Assembly: GCF_000384215.1 (NCBI RefSeq) | Contig: NZ_KB913032.1 | Span: 7,897,605-7,961,604 of the forward strand | Length of the DNA stretch: 64,000 nucleotides | Direction: 5' to 3' | Source: Amycolatopsis alba DSM 44262 | Lineage (GTDB): Bacteria > Actinomycetota > Actinomycetes > Mycobacteriales > Pseudonocardiaceae | Part shown: positions 42,981 to 51,071 of the stretch, piece after piece | Layout: each line of letters opens with the position of its first letter | Numbering within the stretch: the first letter of the stretch is position 1 | The notes under the pieces: model-generated | Seen by the model: the letters and a program-made list of their open reading frames with translations, nothing else | Told to the model about the DNA's origin: nothing | The model's database searches: none | Program-made: the position numbers and the translations under genes

Positions 42981-43069
42981 AACTGAAATGAATTCTAGAT
43001 GGAGATTAGCAGTCGCCCGACCTCGAACGGAAGACCGGAACTGAAATTCATTCTTCCGCTGAGCGAGAC
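42981..43069. promoter_or_regulatory. IclR/LLM intergenic control region
   Basis: It contains two direct repeats, AACTGAAATGAATTCTA (42981-42997) and GAACTGAAATTCATTC (43038-43053), and, abutting the second, cluster motif site 11, TTCCGCTGAGCGAGAC (43054-43069), centred 51 bp from the oxidoreductase start at 43112. The first repeat overlaps the IclR leader, fitting autoregulation. Confidence 0.55.
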
Positions 43070-43111
43070 CGTCTCCCCGCGCCCCGGTCCCGCGCGGTTC
43101 ACTGCGCTCCC

Positions 43112-43954
43112 ATGAAGATCGGCATCGTCAGCCCGGTGGTCACCGCAGTTCCGGGAGCCGCCTCCGCGTGGGAACGGGACGCGGGCATCGAGGACCTGGC
43201 GCGGATCGCCGAGGCCGCCGACGAACTCGGCTTCCACCACCTCACCTGCAGCGAACACGTGGCCGTCCCGGCCGACGTCGCGGCGGTGCGCGGCGCGACC
43301 TACTGGGATCCGCTGGCCACCTTCGGGTACCTCGCCGCGCGCACCCGCCGGATCCGGTTCGCGACCCAGGTCCTCGTCCTCGGCTACCACCACCCGCTCG
43401 CGATCGCCAAGCGCTACGGCACGCTCGACGTCGTGAGCGGCGGCCGTCTCGTGCTCGGACTCGGCGTCGGCAGCCTCGAAGAGGAGTTCGGCCTTCTGGG
43501 CGCACCGTTCGCCGCCCGCGGCGAACGGGCCGACGACGCGATCGCCGCCCTTCGCGCCGGCTTGTCCGAACGCCTGCCCGAACATCACGGCACGCACTAC
43601 GACTACGCCGGTTTCGTGGTGGAGCCGCACGCGGTGCAGCCACGGGTGCCGCTGTGGGTCGGCGGCCGGACTCTTCGTTCGCTGCGCCGGGCCATCACCT
43701 TCGGCGACGGCTGGGTCCCGTTCGGGCTGAGTCTCGACGAGGCGGCGCGGTTCCTCGCCACCGTCGAACGTCCGCCGGGGTTCGACGTCGTGCTCGGCAC
43801 CGGCCGCCCGGTCGACCCGCTCGGCGATCCCGGCGGCACCGCGCGGCGGCTCGATCGGGCCGCCGCGGCGGGCGCGACGATCGTCAGCACGAGCGTCGCG
43901 GCCCGCGACGCCGAGCACTACCGTGAGCAGCTGGCCGGATTGGCGGACCGATGA
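43112..43954 (+). CDS. LLM-class F420-dependent oxidoreductase
   Basis: 280 residues, luciferase-like barrel: FHHLTCSEHVAVP, RIRFATQVLVLGYHHPLAIAKRYGTLD, GGRLVLGLGVGSLEEEF and PLWVGGRTLRSLRRA. The common N-terminal TIM-barrel pattern fits F420-dependent enzymes that reduce or oxidise C=C or alcohol groups. Probably leaderless (TTCACT 8 bases before the ATG). Overlaps the next gene by ATGA. Confidence 0.85.
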   Translation: MKIGIVSPVVTAVPGAASAWERDAGIEDLARIAEAADELGFHHLTCSEHVAVPADVAAVRGATYWDPLATFGYLAARTRRIRFATQVLVLGYHHPLAIAKRYGTLDVVSGGRLVLGLGVGSLEEEFGLLGAPFAARGERADDAIAALRAGLSERLPEHHGTHYDYAGFVVEPHAVQPRVPLWVGGRTLRSLRRAITFGDGWVPFGLSLDEAARFLATVERPPGFDVVLGTGRPVDPLGDPGGTARRLDRAAAAGATIVSTSVAARDAEHYREQLAGLADR

Positions 43955-44424
43955 CCGAGGAACGACTGGCAGCGCTCGAAACGCGGCTGCGCAGGCTTGA
44001 GGACGAAGCCGAAATCCGCCGTCTGATCGCCTCCTACGGGCCACTCGTGGACAGCGGCGCCGCCGACGAAGTGGCCGCGCTCTGGACATCGGACGGGTGT
44101 TACGACGTCGACGAGATCTTCCTGGACGGCCAGGCGGCGATCTCCGCCATGGTGCGCTCGGCCGGTCATCAACGGTGGATCCAGGGCGGCTGCGCGCATT
44201 TCGTGGGCCCGCCCCACGTGACGCTGAAGGGGGACGACGCCGTCGCCGTCTGCCATTCGCTGATGATCGTGCACGAGGACGGGCGATTCGTCGTGCGCCG
44301 GGCCACCGCCAACCACTGGCGCCTGCGTCGCGAGGAAAGCGGCTGGGCGGTCACGGTCCGCACCAACCGCGTCCTCGACGGACGCCCGGAATCCCCGGCG
44401 CTTCTCCGCCGGGCCGGGGATTAG
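43951..44424 (+). CDS. SnoaL/NTF2-fold protein, possible hydroxysteroid dehydratase
   Basis: 157 residues. An N-terminal helix LEDEAEIRRLIASYGPLVDS leads into an NTF2-like cone. Tyr29, Asp34, His83 and Arg140 fall at or close to the positions of the Tyr30, Asp35, His83 and Arg146 active-site residues of the bile acid 7-alpha-dehydratase BaiE, as I recall them. In a bile-acid-type cluster a 7- or 12-hydroxyl dehydratase is plausible. Other SnoaL proteins are isomerases or have no known reaction, so function is inferred. Confidence 0.7.
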   Translation: MTEERLAALETRLRRLEDEAEIRRLIASYGPLVDSGAADEVAALWTSDGCYDVDEIFLDGQAAISAMVRSAGHQRWIQGGCAHFVGPPHVTLKGDDAVAVCHSLMIVHEDGRFVVRRATANHWRLRREESGWAVTVRTNRVLDGRPESPALLRRAGD

Positions 44425-45191
44425 CCGTTCGGGGTGTGCTGCAGGAAGGCAGGCCATTCCCCGCCGCCGTCGACGTTCAGCACCGCGCCGGTCACATGGC
44501 TCGCCAAGGGTGAGGCGAGGAAGAGGCAGACCTGGCCGATTTCGGCCGGAGTCGCGAACCGTCCTCTCGGGATGGTCCGCGCGACCGACTCGCGCTGCGC
44601 GGGGTCGCCGTAGTGATCGGTGGAACCGGGTGTCTCCACCAGCCCGCAGCTGACCGCGTTCACCCGGACCTCGGGAGCCCACTCAACTCCCAGGCTGCCG
44701 GTCAGGCTCTCCAACGCCGCCTTCGCCGCGCCGTACACGGCGGTCCCCGGACTCGGCCGCCGCGCCGAGATCGAGGTGATGTTGACGACGGATGAGCCCG
44801 CCGTCGCCCGCAGAAGCGGGTGTGCCGCGTGGAGCACGTGAGCCGCCGCCATGAAGTTGAGGTCGCTGATCTTCTGGTGGAACCGCGGGGACGCGTCGGC
44901 GAACTGCGCGAAAGGCGCGCCTCCGGCGTTGTTGACCACGACGTCGACGCGTCCGTGCCGTTCGCCGACCACCCCGAGCCACCGCTGGACCTCTTCGGCC
45001 TCGCGGACGTCCACCCGCTCGAACCGGGGACGGCGGCCGTCGGCCTCACGAAGCCCGTCGGGCACCGTGCGGCCGCAGATCTCGACCTCCGCGCCCGCCT
45101 CGAGGAAGGTCGCCACGATGCCGTCCCCGACACCGCGCGCTCCCCCGGTGACCAGGACGACCCGGCCGGTCATGTCGAAACTGACAGGCAT
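44421..45191 (-). CDS. SDR-family dehydrogenase at the edge of the steroid cluster
   Basis: 256 residues from the ATG at 45191. TGGARGVGDGIVATFLEAGA, NNAGGAPF, Ser in ITSISARR, YGAAKAALE, and NVDGGGEWPAFLQ at the end, typical of FabG/hydroxysteroid-type SDRs. It converges on the SnoaL gene with a 4-bp overlap. Candidate for oxidation of another steroid hydroxyl. No cluster motif was seen in front of it. Confidence 0.83.
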   Translation of the reverse strand: MPVSFDMTGRVVLVTGGARGVGDGIVATFLEAGAEVEICGRTVPDGLREADGRRPRFERVDVREAEEVQRWLGVVGERHGRVDVVVNNAGGAPFAQFADASPRFHQKISDLNFMAAAHVLHAAHPLLRATAGSSVVNITSISARRPSPGTAVYGAAKAALESLTGSLGVEWAPEVRVNAVSCGLVETPGSTDHYGDPAQRESVARTIPRGRFATPAEIGQVCLFLASPLASHVTGAVLNVDGGGEWPAFLQHTPNG

Positions 45192-45300
45192 TTCGCTCTC
45201 CTCTCGACGACGAGGCGAGCTTACCAAGCAAACGCTAGGTTGCTGACGGCGCGGTGACCGCGATCACCGCGACCCCCTGCCGCTGACGTGAACGTCGTCT

Positions 45301-45332
45301 GATCACGCGAGTTCCGCCTCCGATCACGCGAG
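45301..45332. repeat. Tandem GATCACGCGAG repeat (two units, 21-bp period)
   Basis: Units at 45301-45311 and 45322-45332 in the gap between the steroid cluster and the next gene. The same pair with the same 21-bp period occurs at 55329-55360. CCACTCACGA of another repeat family follows at 45337. Confidence 0.75.
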
Positions 45333-45406
45333 ATCGCCACTCACGACCACCTGGCCCGGACGGCACCTCGCCGTGGCTTTACAAAGACGCCTTTACTCTT
45401 CGGTCC

Positions 45407-45826
45407 GTGCCCGGCGAAAGGACTGCGACGACGGCCGCGCGGCTGTTCGCCGTGCTGGCCGCGCTCACCATCGTCGCCCTGGTCCAGGGCGCGCTGTGCA
45501 GTGACGGCGCCGCGGCGGCCGGATCGCCTTGCGCTCCCCTGTTCGCCACGGAAACCACCCGTGACGCGGCCGTCGAATGCGAACCGGCGACGCCGCAGGC
45601 AAGCCCCGCCGGCGGGCATGCCGCCTGGCTCGTCCCGGCCGAGCCTCCGCACAACCACCTCGACGACGCCATCGGGATCGGCGTGGCGCTGGCCGCGCTC
45701 TTCCTGCTCGTCCGCCGCCGTCGTCCCGACACCGCAGGCCTGCCATCCGGCCTGCCGTTGTCCTCGCTGTCCAGGCGATTGGCGACCACACCGCCGCTCG
45801 TCCAGCTCTGCGTTTCCCGCACCTGA
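45407..45826 (+). CDS. Small membrane/secreted protein ending LCVSRT (LpqS-like)
   Basis: 139 residues, GTG start. An N-terminal hydrophobic segment (FAVLAALTIVALVQGALC), a Cys- and Ala/Pro-rich middle with His (PPHNHLDD), a second membrane segment (AIGIGVALAALFLLV) and a basic tail ending PLVQLCVSRT. The same C-terminal LCVSRT ends the protein at 49508-49852. It resembles the LpqS-type small proteins found near thiol or copper genes in actinobacteria. It stands before a DsbA/VKOR pair, separated by a strong hairpin. Function unknown. Confidence 0.65.
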   Translation: MPGERTATTAARLFAVLAALTIVALVQGALCSDGAAAAGSPCAPLFATETTRDAAVECEPATPQASPAGGHAAWLVPAEPPHNHLDDAIGIGVALAALFLLVRRRRPDTAGLPSGLPLSSLSRRLATTPPLVQLCVSRT

Positions 45827-45845
45827 TCGGCACTCCCGGTCGTGA

Positions 45846-45869
45846 CCGGTCCGCCCCGCGGCGGACCGG
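45846..45869 (+). terminator. GC-rich hairpin between small gene and dsbA
   Basis: CCGGTCCGCC and GGCGGACCGG form a perfect 10-bp stem with a 4-nt loop, 20 bases after the LCVSRT stop and about 50 bases before the DsbA-like start. No T tract follows. It may be a partial terminator or attenuator. Confidence 0.6.
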
Positions 45870-45919
45870 CAGGCCATGCCGTCTTCAGTTGCCCGATCCC
45901 GAGCCAAGGACTCAGCAGA

Positions 45920-46588
45920 ATGACCAAGAACAGCAAGGTTTCCCTGACGGTCGTCGCCGTCGTCGTCGCGGTGGTGGCCGCGTTGCTCGTCTTCACCAAG
46001 CCGGGTGAGGACACCCCGGCCGCCCAGGCGGACGCGCCCCCGGTGGTGCCCGCGTCGGTCCTGGTCCGGCCGGACAGTCATCGGCTGTCCGATCCGGCCG
46101 GCGCCAAGGTGACCGTCGTGGAGTTCCTCGACCTGGAGTGCGAAGCGTGCGGCGCCGCGTTTCCCGGCGTCGAGCGCCTGCGCGCGGAGTACGGGGACCG
46201 CGTCACCTTCGTGATGCGCTACTTCCCCATCCCCAGCCATCAGAACGCCGAACTCGCCGCGCGGGCCGTGGAGGCCGCCGGCAAGCAGGGCAAGCTCGAA
46301 CCGATGTACCGCCTGATGTTCGAGAAGCAGCCGGAATGGGGTGACCAGCAGGTCTCCCACCGCGACACCTTCGTCGGCTTCGCCCGCCGGCTCGGGCTCG
46401 ACACGGCCGCCTTCGAGATCGCACTGGACGACCCGGTCACGCTGGGCCGCGTCCTGGCCGACCGCACCGACGGAGCGAACGTCGGCGTCGAGGGGACGCC
46501 GACGTTCTTCGTCAACGGCGTCAAGTTCTCGGGATCACCGTCCTATCAGGCGCTCAAGGCCACCATCGACCGGGAGCTGGCGAAATGA
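45920..46588 (+). CDS. DsbA-family membrane-anchored thiol:disulfide oxidoreductase
   Basis: 222 residues from the ATG at 45920 (AAGGA site). One N-terminal membrane anchor (LTVVAVVVAVVAALLVF), then an extracellular thioredoxin/DsbA domain with active site C74-E-A-C77 and cis-Pro loop GTPTFFVNG. It introduces disulfides in secreted proteins. The overlapping VKOR gene re-oxidises it. Confidence 0.9.
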   Translation: MTKNSKVSLTVVAVVVAVVAALLVFTKPGEDTPAAQADAPPVVPASVLVRPDSHRLSDPAGAKVTVVEFLDLECEACGAAFPGVERLRAEYGDRVTFVMRYFPIPSHQNAELAARAVEAAGKQGKLEPMYRLMFEKQPEWGDQQVSHRDTFVGFARRLGLDTAAFEIALDDPVTLGRVLADRTDGANVGVEGTPTFFVNGVKFSGSPSYQALKATIDRELAK

Positions 46589-47154
46589 CGGAGGAGCGCG
46601 CGCCGTTCGCGATCCGCGTGACGCCGTGGGTGCTGCTGATCGGCGGCGCGATCGGCCTGGTGGCCGCGCTGGTGCTCACCGTCGAGAAGATCAAGCTGCT
46701 CAAGGACTTCTCCTACATTCCCACGTGCAGTGTCAATCCGGTCCTCAGCTGCGGGTCGATCATGAAGACGCCGCAGGCGGAGCTGTTCGGCTTCCCTAAT
46801 CCGCTGCTGGGGATCGCTGGGTTCACCGTCGTCCTGACGACCGGGGTCGCGGTGCTGAGTGGCGCGCGGCTCCCCCGCTGGTACTGGCTGGGCCTGCAAG
46901 CGGGCTCGGCGCTCGGCGTGGTCTTCGTGCATTGGCTGATGCTCCAGAGCCTGTACGTCATCGGCGCGCTCTGCCCGTACTGCATGGTCGTCTGGGCGGT
47001 CACCATCGCCGTCTTCTGGTACACGACCCTGCACAACCTCCACAAAGGACGGACGGTGCTCCGCTACCACAGCGTGGTGCTCGTGGTCTGGTACGCCGTC
47101 ATCGCCGCCGCGGTCCTGCAGGCCTTCTGGAGCTACTGGAAGACGCTCGTCTGA
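46585..47154 (+). CDS. VKOR-family membrane oxidase (DsbB analogue)
   Basis: 189 residues with five membrane segments. Loop Cys pair C48/C56 (TCSVNPVLSCGSIM) and the membrane active site C130-P-Y-C133, the bacterial VKOR pattern. It passes electrons from the DsbA protein to quinone. ATGA overlap with dsbA. Its 3' end overlaps the convergent MFS gene by 22 bp. Confidence 0.92.
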   Translation: MTEERAPFAIRVTPWVLLIGGAIGLVAALVLTVEKIKLLKDFSYIPTCSVNPVLSCGSIMKTPQAELFGFPNPLLGIAGFTVVLTTGVAVLSGARLPRWYWLGLQAGSALGVVFVHWLMLQSLYVIGALCPYCMVVWAVTIAVFWYTTLHNLHKGRTVLRYHSVVLVVWYAVIAAAVLQAFWSYWKTLV

Positions 47155-48365
47155 AGGCGGCTCCGGTCGAGGGCACGTAACCCGGCCGCGCACACGACAC
47201 CGATCACCGTCAGGGCGAGCCAAGGGATTTCCGGCAGGCCCGCCCGGCGCGCGAGGTCGAACACGGTGCCGGTGAAGAGATTCCCGAGGAGGATGCCCAC
47301 CCCGACGATCGTGTTGTAGAAGCCGTAGTGCGTGGCGACCAGGCGGTCACCGGACAGCCGGACGACGGTGTCCATTTCGAACGGGAAGACGATCACCGTG
47401 CCGACGGCCAGCAACACGGCCGAGACGAGCAGCCCGGCGCCTGCCACGACCGGTCCGGCACGGGCGACCGTCAGCGGCGCGACGAACGCCACCGCCATGA
47501 ACACCATCCCCACCGCCAGACAGGTGCCGGGCGACCACCGGTCCTTGGCCCAGGCGGTGATCTTGAGCTGCCCGGCGATCGCGAGGCCGCCCGAGATCAC
47601 GAACAGCCCGGCGATGAGCACGGTGGCCGACGTCTCCGAGCCGGTGATCCGGCGGGCCTCCATCGGCAGGGCGAGGTAGGTCTGGAAGGACAGCACGTAC
47701 GAGCCGATCATGACCAGCGCGAAGAGCAGGAAGGGACGATTCGCCGTCACGACCCGCCAGTCCGCCCGGATCGACGAACGTTCCTTTCCGTTTTCGTGCG
47801 CGGGCAGCGCACGCACCTGGACCACGGTCAGGACACCGAAGACCGCAGCCGCCACCAGGCAGGTCAGCCGGAAGTCGACGGCCGTCAGCGCCAGCCCGAC
47901 CACCGGACCGACGAGGATCCCGCCCTGGTAGAACACGTTGAACACGGAGAACGCCTCCAACCGCCGCTCCCCCGCGTCCGCCGCCAGATAGGCGCGGACA
48001 GCCGGGTTGAACAGGGCCCCGGCGAATCCGGTGGCCGCGGAGGCGACGATCAGTGACGGCAGCGAGGACGTCACGCTCAACAACGCGAAGCCCGCCGTCC
48101 GCAGCACGCATCCGGCGACGATGAGCGGCTTGTAGCCGAACCGGTCGGCGAGCGTGCCGCCGACCAGGAACATGCCCTGCTGCGAGAAGTTGCGGATGCC
48201 CAGCACCAGGCCGACGGCCCAGCCCGCCAGCCCCAGCGGGCCGGAAAGGTAACCGGCGAGGTACGGCATCAGCATGTAGAAGCCGACGTTGATGGTGAAC
48301 TGGTTGACCATCAGCACTTTGCTCGGCCGGTCGAAGGACCGGAACCGCTCGAAGAACCCCGTCAC
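47133..48365 (-). CDS. MFS transporter of the cysK2 operon
   Basis: 410 residues from the GTG at 48365 (GTGA overlap with cysK2). Twelve membrane segments; [17 protein letters not shown] motif A. A cysK2-MFS pair also occurs in mycobacteria (Rv0848-Rv0849 order). It may export S-sulfocysteine or a related sulfur compound; inference. Confidence 0.85.
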   Translation of the reverse strand: MTGFFERFRSFDRPSKVLMVNQFTINVGFYMLMPYLAGYLSGPLGLAGWAVGLVLGIRNFSQQGMFLVGGTLADRFGYKPLIVAGCVLRTAGFALLSVTSSLPSLIVASAATGFAGALFNPAVRAYLAADAGERRLEAFSVFNVFYQGGILVGPVVGLALTAVDFRLTCLVAAAVFGVLTVVQVRALPAHENGKERSSIRADWRVVTANRPFLLFALVMIGSYVLSFQTYLALPMEARRITGSETSATVLIAGLFVISGGLAIAGQLKITAWAKDRWSPGTCLAVGMVFMAVAFVAPLTVARAGPVVAGAGLLVSAVLLAVGTVIVFPFEMDTVVRLSGDRLVATHYGFYNTIVGVGILLGNLFTGTVFDLARRAGLPEIPWLALTVIGVVCAAGLRALDRSRLQTSVFQ

Positions 48366-49453
48366 AGCGCGGGGTCCACGACGGTGCGGCAGCGGGTCCA
48401 GCGTTCCACCACGCGTTCGCCGGGATGCCCGATGACGTCCGGTTCCCGTGGCGGGACGACGTCGAGCAGACCGTGTCCCGCGCAGTATTCGTCGTTGTAG
48501 ACGGTGTCGAAGTAGCGCTGCGGGCCGTCCGGGAAGATCGCCGCGATCCGCACGTCCGGATCGTGCGTCCGGGCCAGCCAGGCCGCGACGAGGGCGACCG
48601 CGCCGACACTCCAGCCGCCGGTCGCGTACTGGGCGGCGGCGAGACGGCGGCAGGTCCACACGGCCTCGGCCGGGGCGACCCAGTGGACCTCCTCGAAGGC
48701 GTCGTAGTCGACGTTGCGGGGATGGATGCTCGAACCGAGCCCGCGCATCAGCCGCGAGGTGGCGGGTTGCCCGAAGATCGTCGACCCGACGGTGTCCACC
48801 CCGATCAGGCGCAGATGCGGGAAGTACCGCCGCAGCGCGCGGAAGGTCCCGGCCGAATGCCCGCCGGTGCCGACCGAGCACACCAGGACGTCGATCCGGC
48901 CCAGTTGCGCGGCCAGTTCGTCGGCCAGGCCCGCATACGCCGCCACGTTGTCCGGGTTGTGGTACTGGTCGGGGCACCACGCGCCGGGTTTCTCTTCGAG
49001 TACCCGCCGGACCCGGTCTCGGCGCGCCTGCTGCCAGCCGCCGTCCGGATGCGGCTCGGTGACGAGGTCGACCCTGGTGCCGTGCGCGGTGAGCATCCGC
49101 CGCACGATCGGTTCCATGCCCGGATCGGTGACCAGGGTGACCGGATGGCCGTGCACGATCCCGGCCAGTGCCAGCCCGAGCCCGAGGGTCCCGCTGGTCG
49201 ACTCGACGATCGTCGCGCCGTCGGCGAGATCGCCGCGCGCCTTGGCCTCGCCCACCATGTGCAACGCGGGACGGTCCTTCATGCCGCCGGGGTTGAAGCC
49301 CTCCAGTTTGGCCCAGAAACCCTTGCCGGAACCGGTGAGGCGCTCGTCGATCCACAGCACGGGCGTGTTGCCGACGGCCAGCGCCGGGTTCACGCAGCGC
49401 GCGGCGGTACTCAAGAGACGGGACGGCGCGAAATGAGGCAGGACAGCGTTCAT
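48362..49453 (-). CDS. cysK2: Cysteine synthase family PLP enzyme (CysK2-like)
   Basis: 363 residues. PLP Lys near 59 ([12 protein letters not shown]), substrate loop [11 protein letters not shown] and phosphate-binding [10 protein letters not shown]. The long form and the lpqS-like/cysK2/MFS order match the mycobacterial CysK2 locus, where CysK2 makes S-sulfocysteine from O-phosphoserine and thiosulfate. Its 5' leader holds a long hairpin with the last codons of the upstream small gene. Confidence 0.82.
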   Translation of the reverse strand: MNAVLPHFAPSRLLSTAARCVNPALAVGNTPVLWIDERLTGSGKGFWAKLEGFNPGGMKDRPALHMVGEAKARGDLADGATIVESTSGTLGLGLALAGIVHGHPVTLVTDPGMEPIVRRMLTAHGTRVDLVTEPHPDGGWQQARRDRVRRVLEEKPGAWCPDQYHNPDNVAAYAGLADELAAQLGRIDVLVCSVGTGGHSAGTFRALRRYFPHLRLIGVDTVGSTIFGQPATSRLMRGLGSSIHPRNVDYDAFEEVHWVAPAEAVWTCRRLAAAQYATGGWSVGAVALVAAWLARTHDPDVRIAAIFPDGPQRYFDTVYNDEYCAGHGLLDVVPPREPDVIGHPGERVVERWTRCRTVVDPAL

Positions 49454-49469
49454 CGGGGATTCGTCTTTC

Positions 49470-49528
49470 TGTGCGGTGCGGACATGACCGGGACGACGCG
49501 GGATCGGTCACGTCCGCGAGACGCACAG
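49470..49528 (-). promoter_or_regulatory. Long hairpin joining the LCVSRT codons to the cysK2 leader
   Basis: In the minus-strand RNA a 13-bp stem (49505-49517 with 49479-49491, one G-U) and, after a small internal loop, a further 7-bp stem (49522-49528 with 49470-49476) enclose a 13-nt loop. The 5' arm is the last codons of the small gene, including its Cys codon; the 3' arm ends 17 bases before the cysK2 ATG. A ribosome on those codons would open the stem. Confidence 0.55.
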
Positions 49529-49852
49529 CTCGGCGAGTATCCGCGGACCGCTTCGCGCGAAGGCGAGCGAACGCGGGCTTTCCTCGGTGACAGCCGAAAA
49601 GACCCGGCCTGGCATGAGCGGCGGCAAGGAGTCCGGCGTGGACGGCGAGTGGTCGCTCCGCACCACGACCGCGGAGAGCGGACGGGAGTGCAGATGTCCT
49701 TCGTTCGGCGGGCACGACGAGTCAGGGGAAGCCGCCGCGACGACGGCTGACCTGTCGCGACCGTCGAGGCAGTCGTAGGCCTGCGTTCCCGCCACGACCA
49801 CCAGCAGCAAAGCCAGCAGGAGGCGACGAAGAGTAGCCGGAGAGACACTCAC
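49508..49852 (-). CDS. Small secreted protein ending LCVSRT (LpqS-like)
   Basis: About 114 residues from GTG 49852, or 117 from GTG 49861. Signal-like RRLLLALLLVVVAGTQAYDC, then a Cys/His-bearing middle (DSSCPPNEGHLHSRPL), ending RILAELCVSRT. The C-terminal hexapeptide is identical to that of the gene at 45407. In mycobacteria LpqS lies in the same place before cysK2 and is copper-responsive; no such site is evident here. The BlaI-type sites between it and the divergent NlpC gene may control it. Confidence 0.65.
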   Translation of the reverse strand: MSVSPATLRRLLLALLLVVVAGTQAYDCLDGRDRSAVVAAASPDSSCPPNEGHLHSRPLSAVVVRSDHSPSTPDSLPPLMPGRVFSAVTEESPRSLAFARSGPRILAELCVSRT

Positions 49853-49898
49853 GGTTCCCACCGTAGCAAAGATCGACTCGATCTCCCATGGCCGCTAG

Positions 49899-49966
49899 TA
49901 CTAACTGACTTAGTAGGACTTCACCGCGCGCTCACAACCGTCCCCGTACTACTAAGCGCGATAGTT
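49899..49966. promoter_or_regulatory. Two BlaI/MecI-type operator candidates
   Basis: A perfect palindrome TACTAA-CTGAC-TTAGTA (49899-49915) and an imperfect one TACTAA-GCGCG-ATAGTT (49950-49966) lie between the small secreted protein gene and the divergent NlpC/P60 gene. The TACTAN5-type inverted repeat resembles BlaI/MecI operators, and a BlaI-family gene lies at 51072. Confidence 0.6.
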
Positions 49967-49995
49967 GAACCTGTGCGACAGGAGATTCGGCACCC

Positions 49996-51045
49996 GTGAC
50001 CCCACACCGGCGCTCGCTGCGGCACCCCCTCGCCGCCACCGCCGCCCTCATGGTCCTCGGCCTCGGCACGCTCCCCGCGAGCGCGCAACCGGCCCCACCG
50101 GACGGCCAGGATCCGATGCGGCGCTACCAGGAACTCGGCGCTCAGGCGGCGAAGGCCGACGAGGATCTGCAGGAATCACAAGACCGGCTGAAGACCCGCG
50201 AGACCGAACGCGACCAGGCCACGGCCGCCCTCGGCCGCGCCGACGGCGACCTCACGCAGGCGCGGTCGGCGATCGATCGCTTCCGGCCGCAGGTCGAGGC
50301 GATCGCACGGTCCGCGATGAGCGGCGAGCGGCTCGGCAACGCCGTCCTGCTGCTCGACAGCGGAAGCAGGCAGGAGTTCCTCGACCGTTCCTCGGCGTTA
50401 GAGGTACTGGCCGGAGAGAAGGCGAAGGCACTGAACGGCCTGCGTGAAGCGCTCGGGAAGGCGCAGACCGCCCGTGCCACCGCCGCGAACGCGCGGGAAA
50501 CGGCCCAGCTCGCCGCCAACGACGCCACTTTGGCGCTGGACCAGGTCCGCACGCGCAAGAAAGACCTCGACACCCAGATCGCCAAGGTCCGCGAGGCACT
50601 CGGCGACCTTCCCTCGGCTGACAAGGCGAAACTCGGCAAGGTCCAGGACAAGGGCTCCTACCTCGGCCCGCCCGGTGCCGCGAACGACGCGCTTCAGGCG
50701 GCGCTGTCCAAACGGGGCTCGCAATACCAATGGGGCGCCACCGGGCCGAGCGAATTCGACTGCTCCGGACTGACCTCGTGGGCGTACAAACAGGCGGGCA
50801 TCTCGCTTCCCCGGACCAGCCGCCAGCAGTACACCGTCGGCAAGCCCGTCCCGCTCGACCGGCTCGTCCCCGGCGACCTCGTGTTCTACGACGACGGCAC
50901 CGGAAACCCCGGCGCGATCCACCACGTCGGCATGTACGTCGGGCCGGGCAAGATGGTCGACGCGCCGACGGAGGGCCAGCTGGTCGACGTCCGGTCGGTC
51001 AAGGGCGACGGACATCTGATGGGCGCCCGGCGCATCGTCGGCTGA
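49996..51045 (+). CDS. Secreted NlpC/P60 peptidoglycan hydrolase
   Basis: 349 residues, GTG start. Signal peptide ending near PASAQP; a long coiled coil at about 40-215 (Lys/Glu/Ala-rich heptads); a C-terminal NlpC/P60 domain with catalytic Cys in FDCSGLTSWAYKQAG and His in IHHVGMYVG. This is the RipA-like arrangement in which the coiled coil controls the endopeptidase. Probably controlled by BlaI through the sites upstream, linking cell-wall stress to wall turnover. Confidence 0.9.
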   Translation: MTPHRRSLRHPLAATAALMVLGLGTLPASAQPAPPDGQDPMRRYQELGAQAAKADEDLQESQDRLKTRETERDQATAALGRADGDLTQARSAIDRFRPQVEAIARSAMSGERLGNAVLLLDSGSRQEFLDRSSALEVLAGEKAKALNGLREALGKAQTARATAANARETAQLAANDATLALDQVRTRKKDLDTQIAKVREALGDLPSADKAKLGKVQDKGSYLGPPGAANDALQAALSKRGSQYQWGATGPSEFDCSGLTSWAYKQAGISLPRTSRQQYTVGKPVPLDRLVPGDLVFYDDGTGNPGAIHHVGMYVGPGKMVDAPTEGQLVDVRSVKGDGHLMGARRIVG

Positions 51046-51071
51046 GCAGTATCCTTCCGGGCGGAGGTGTC

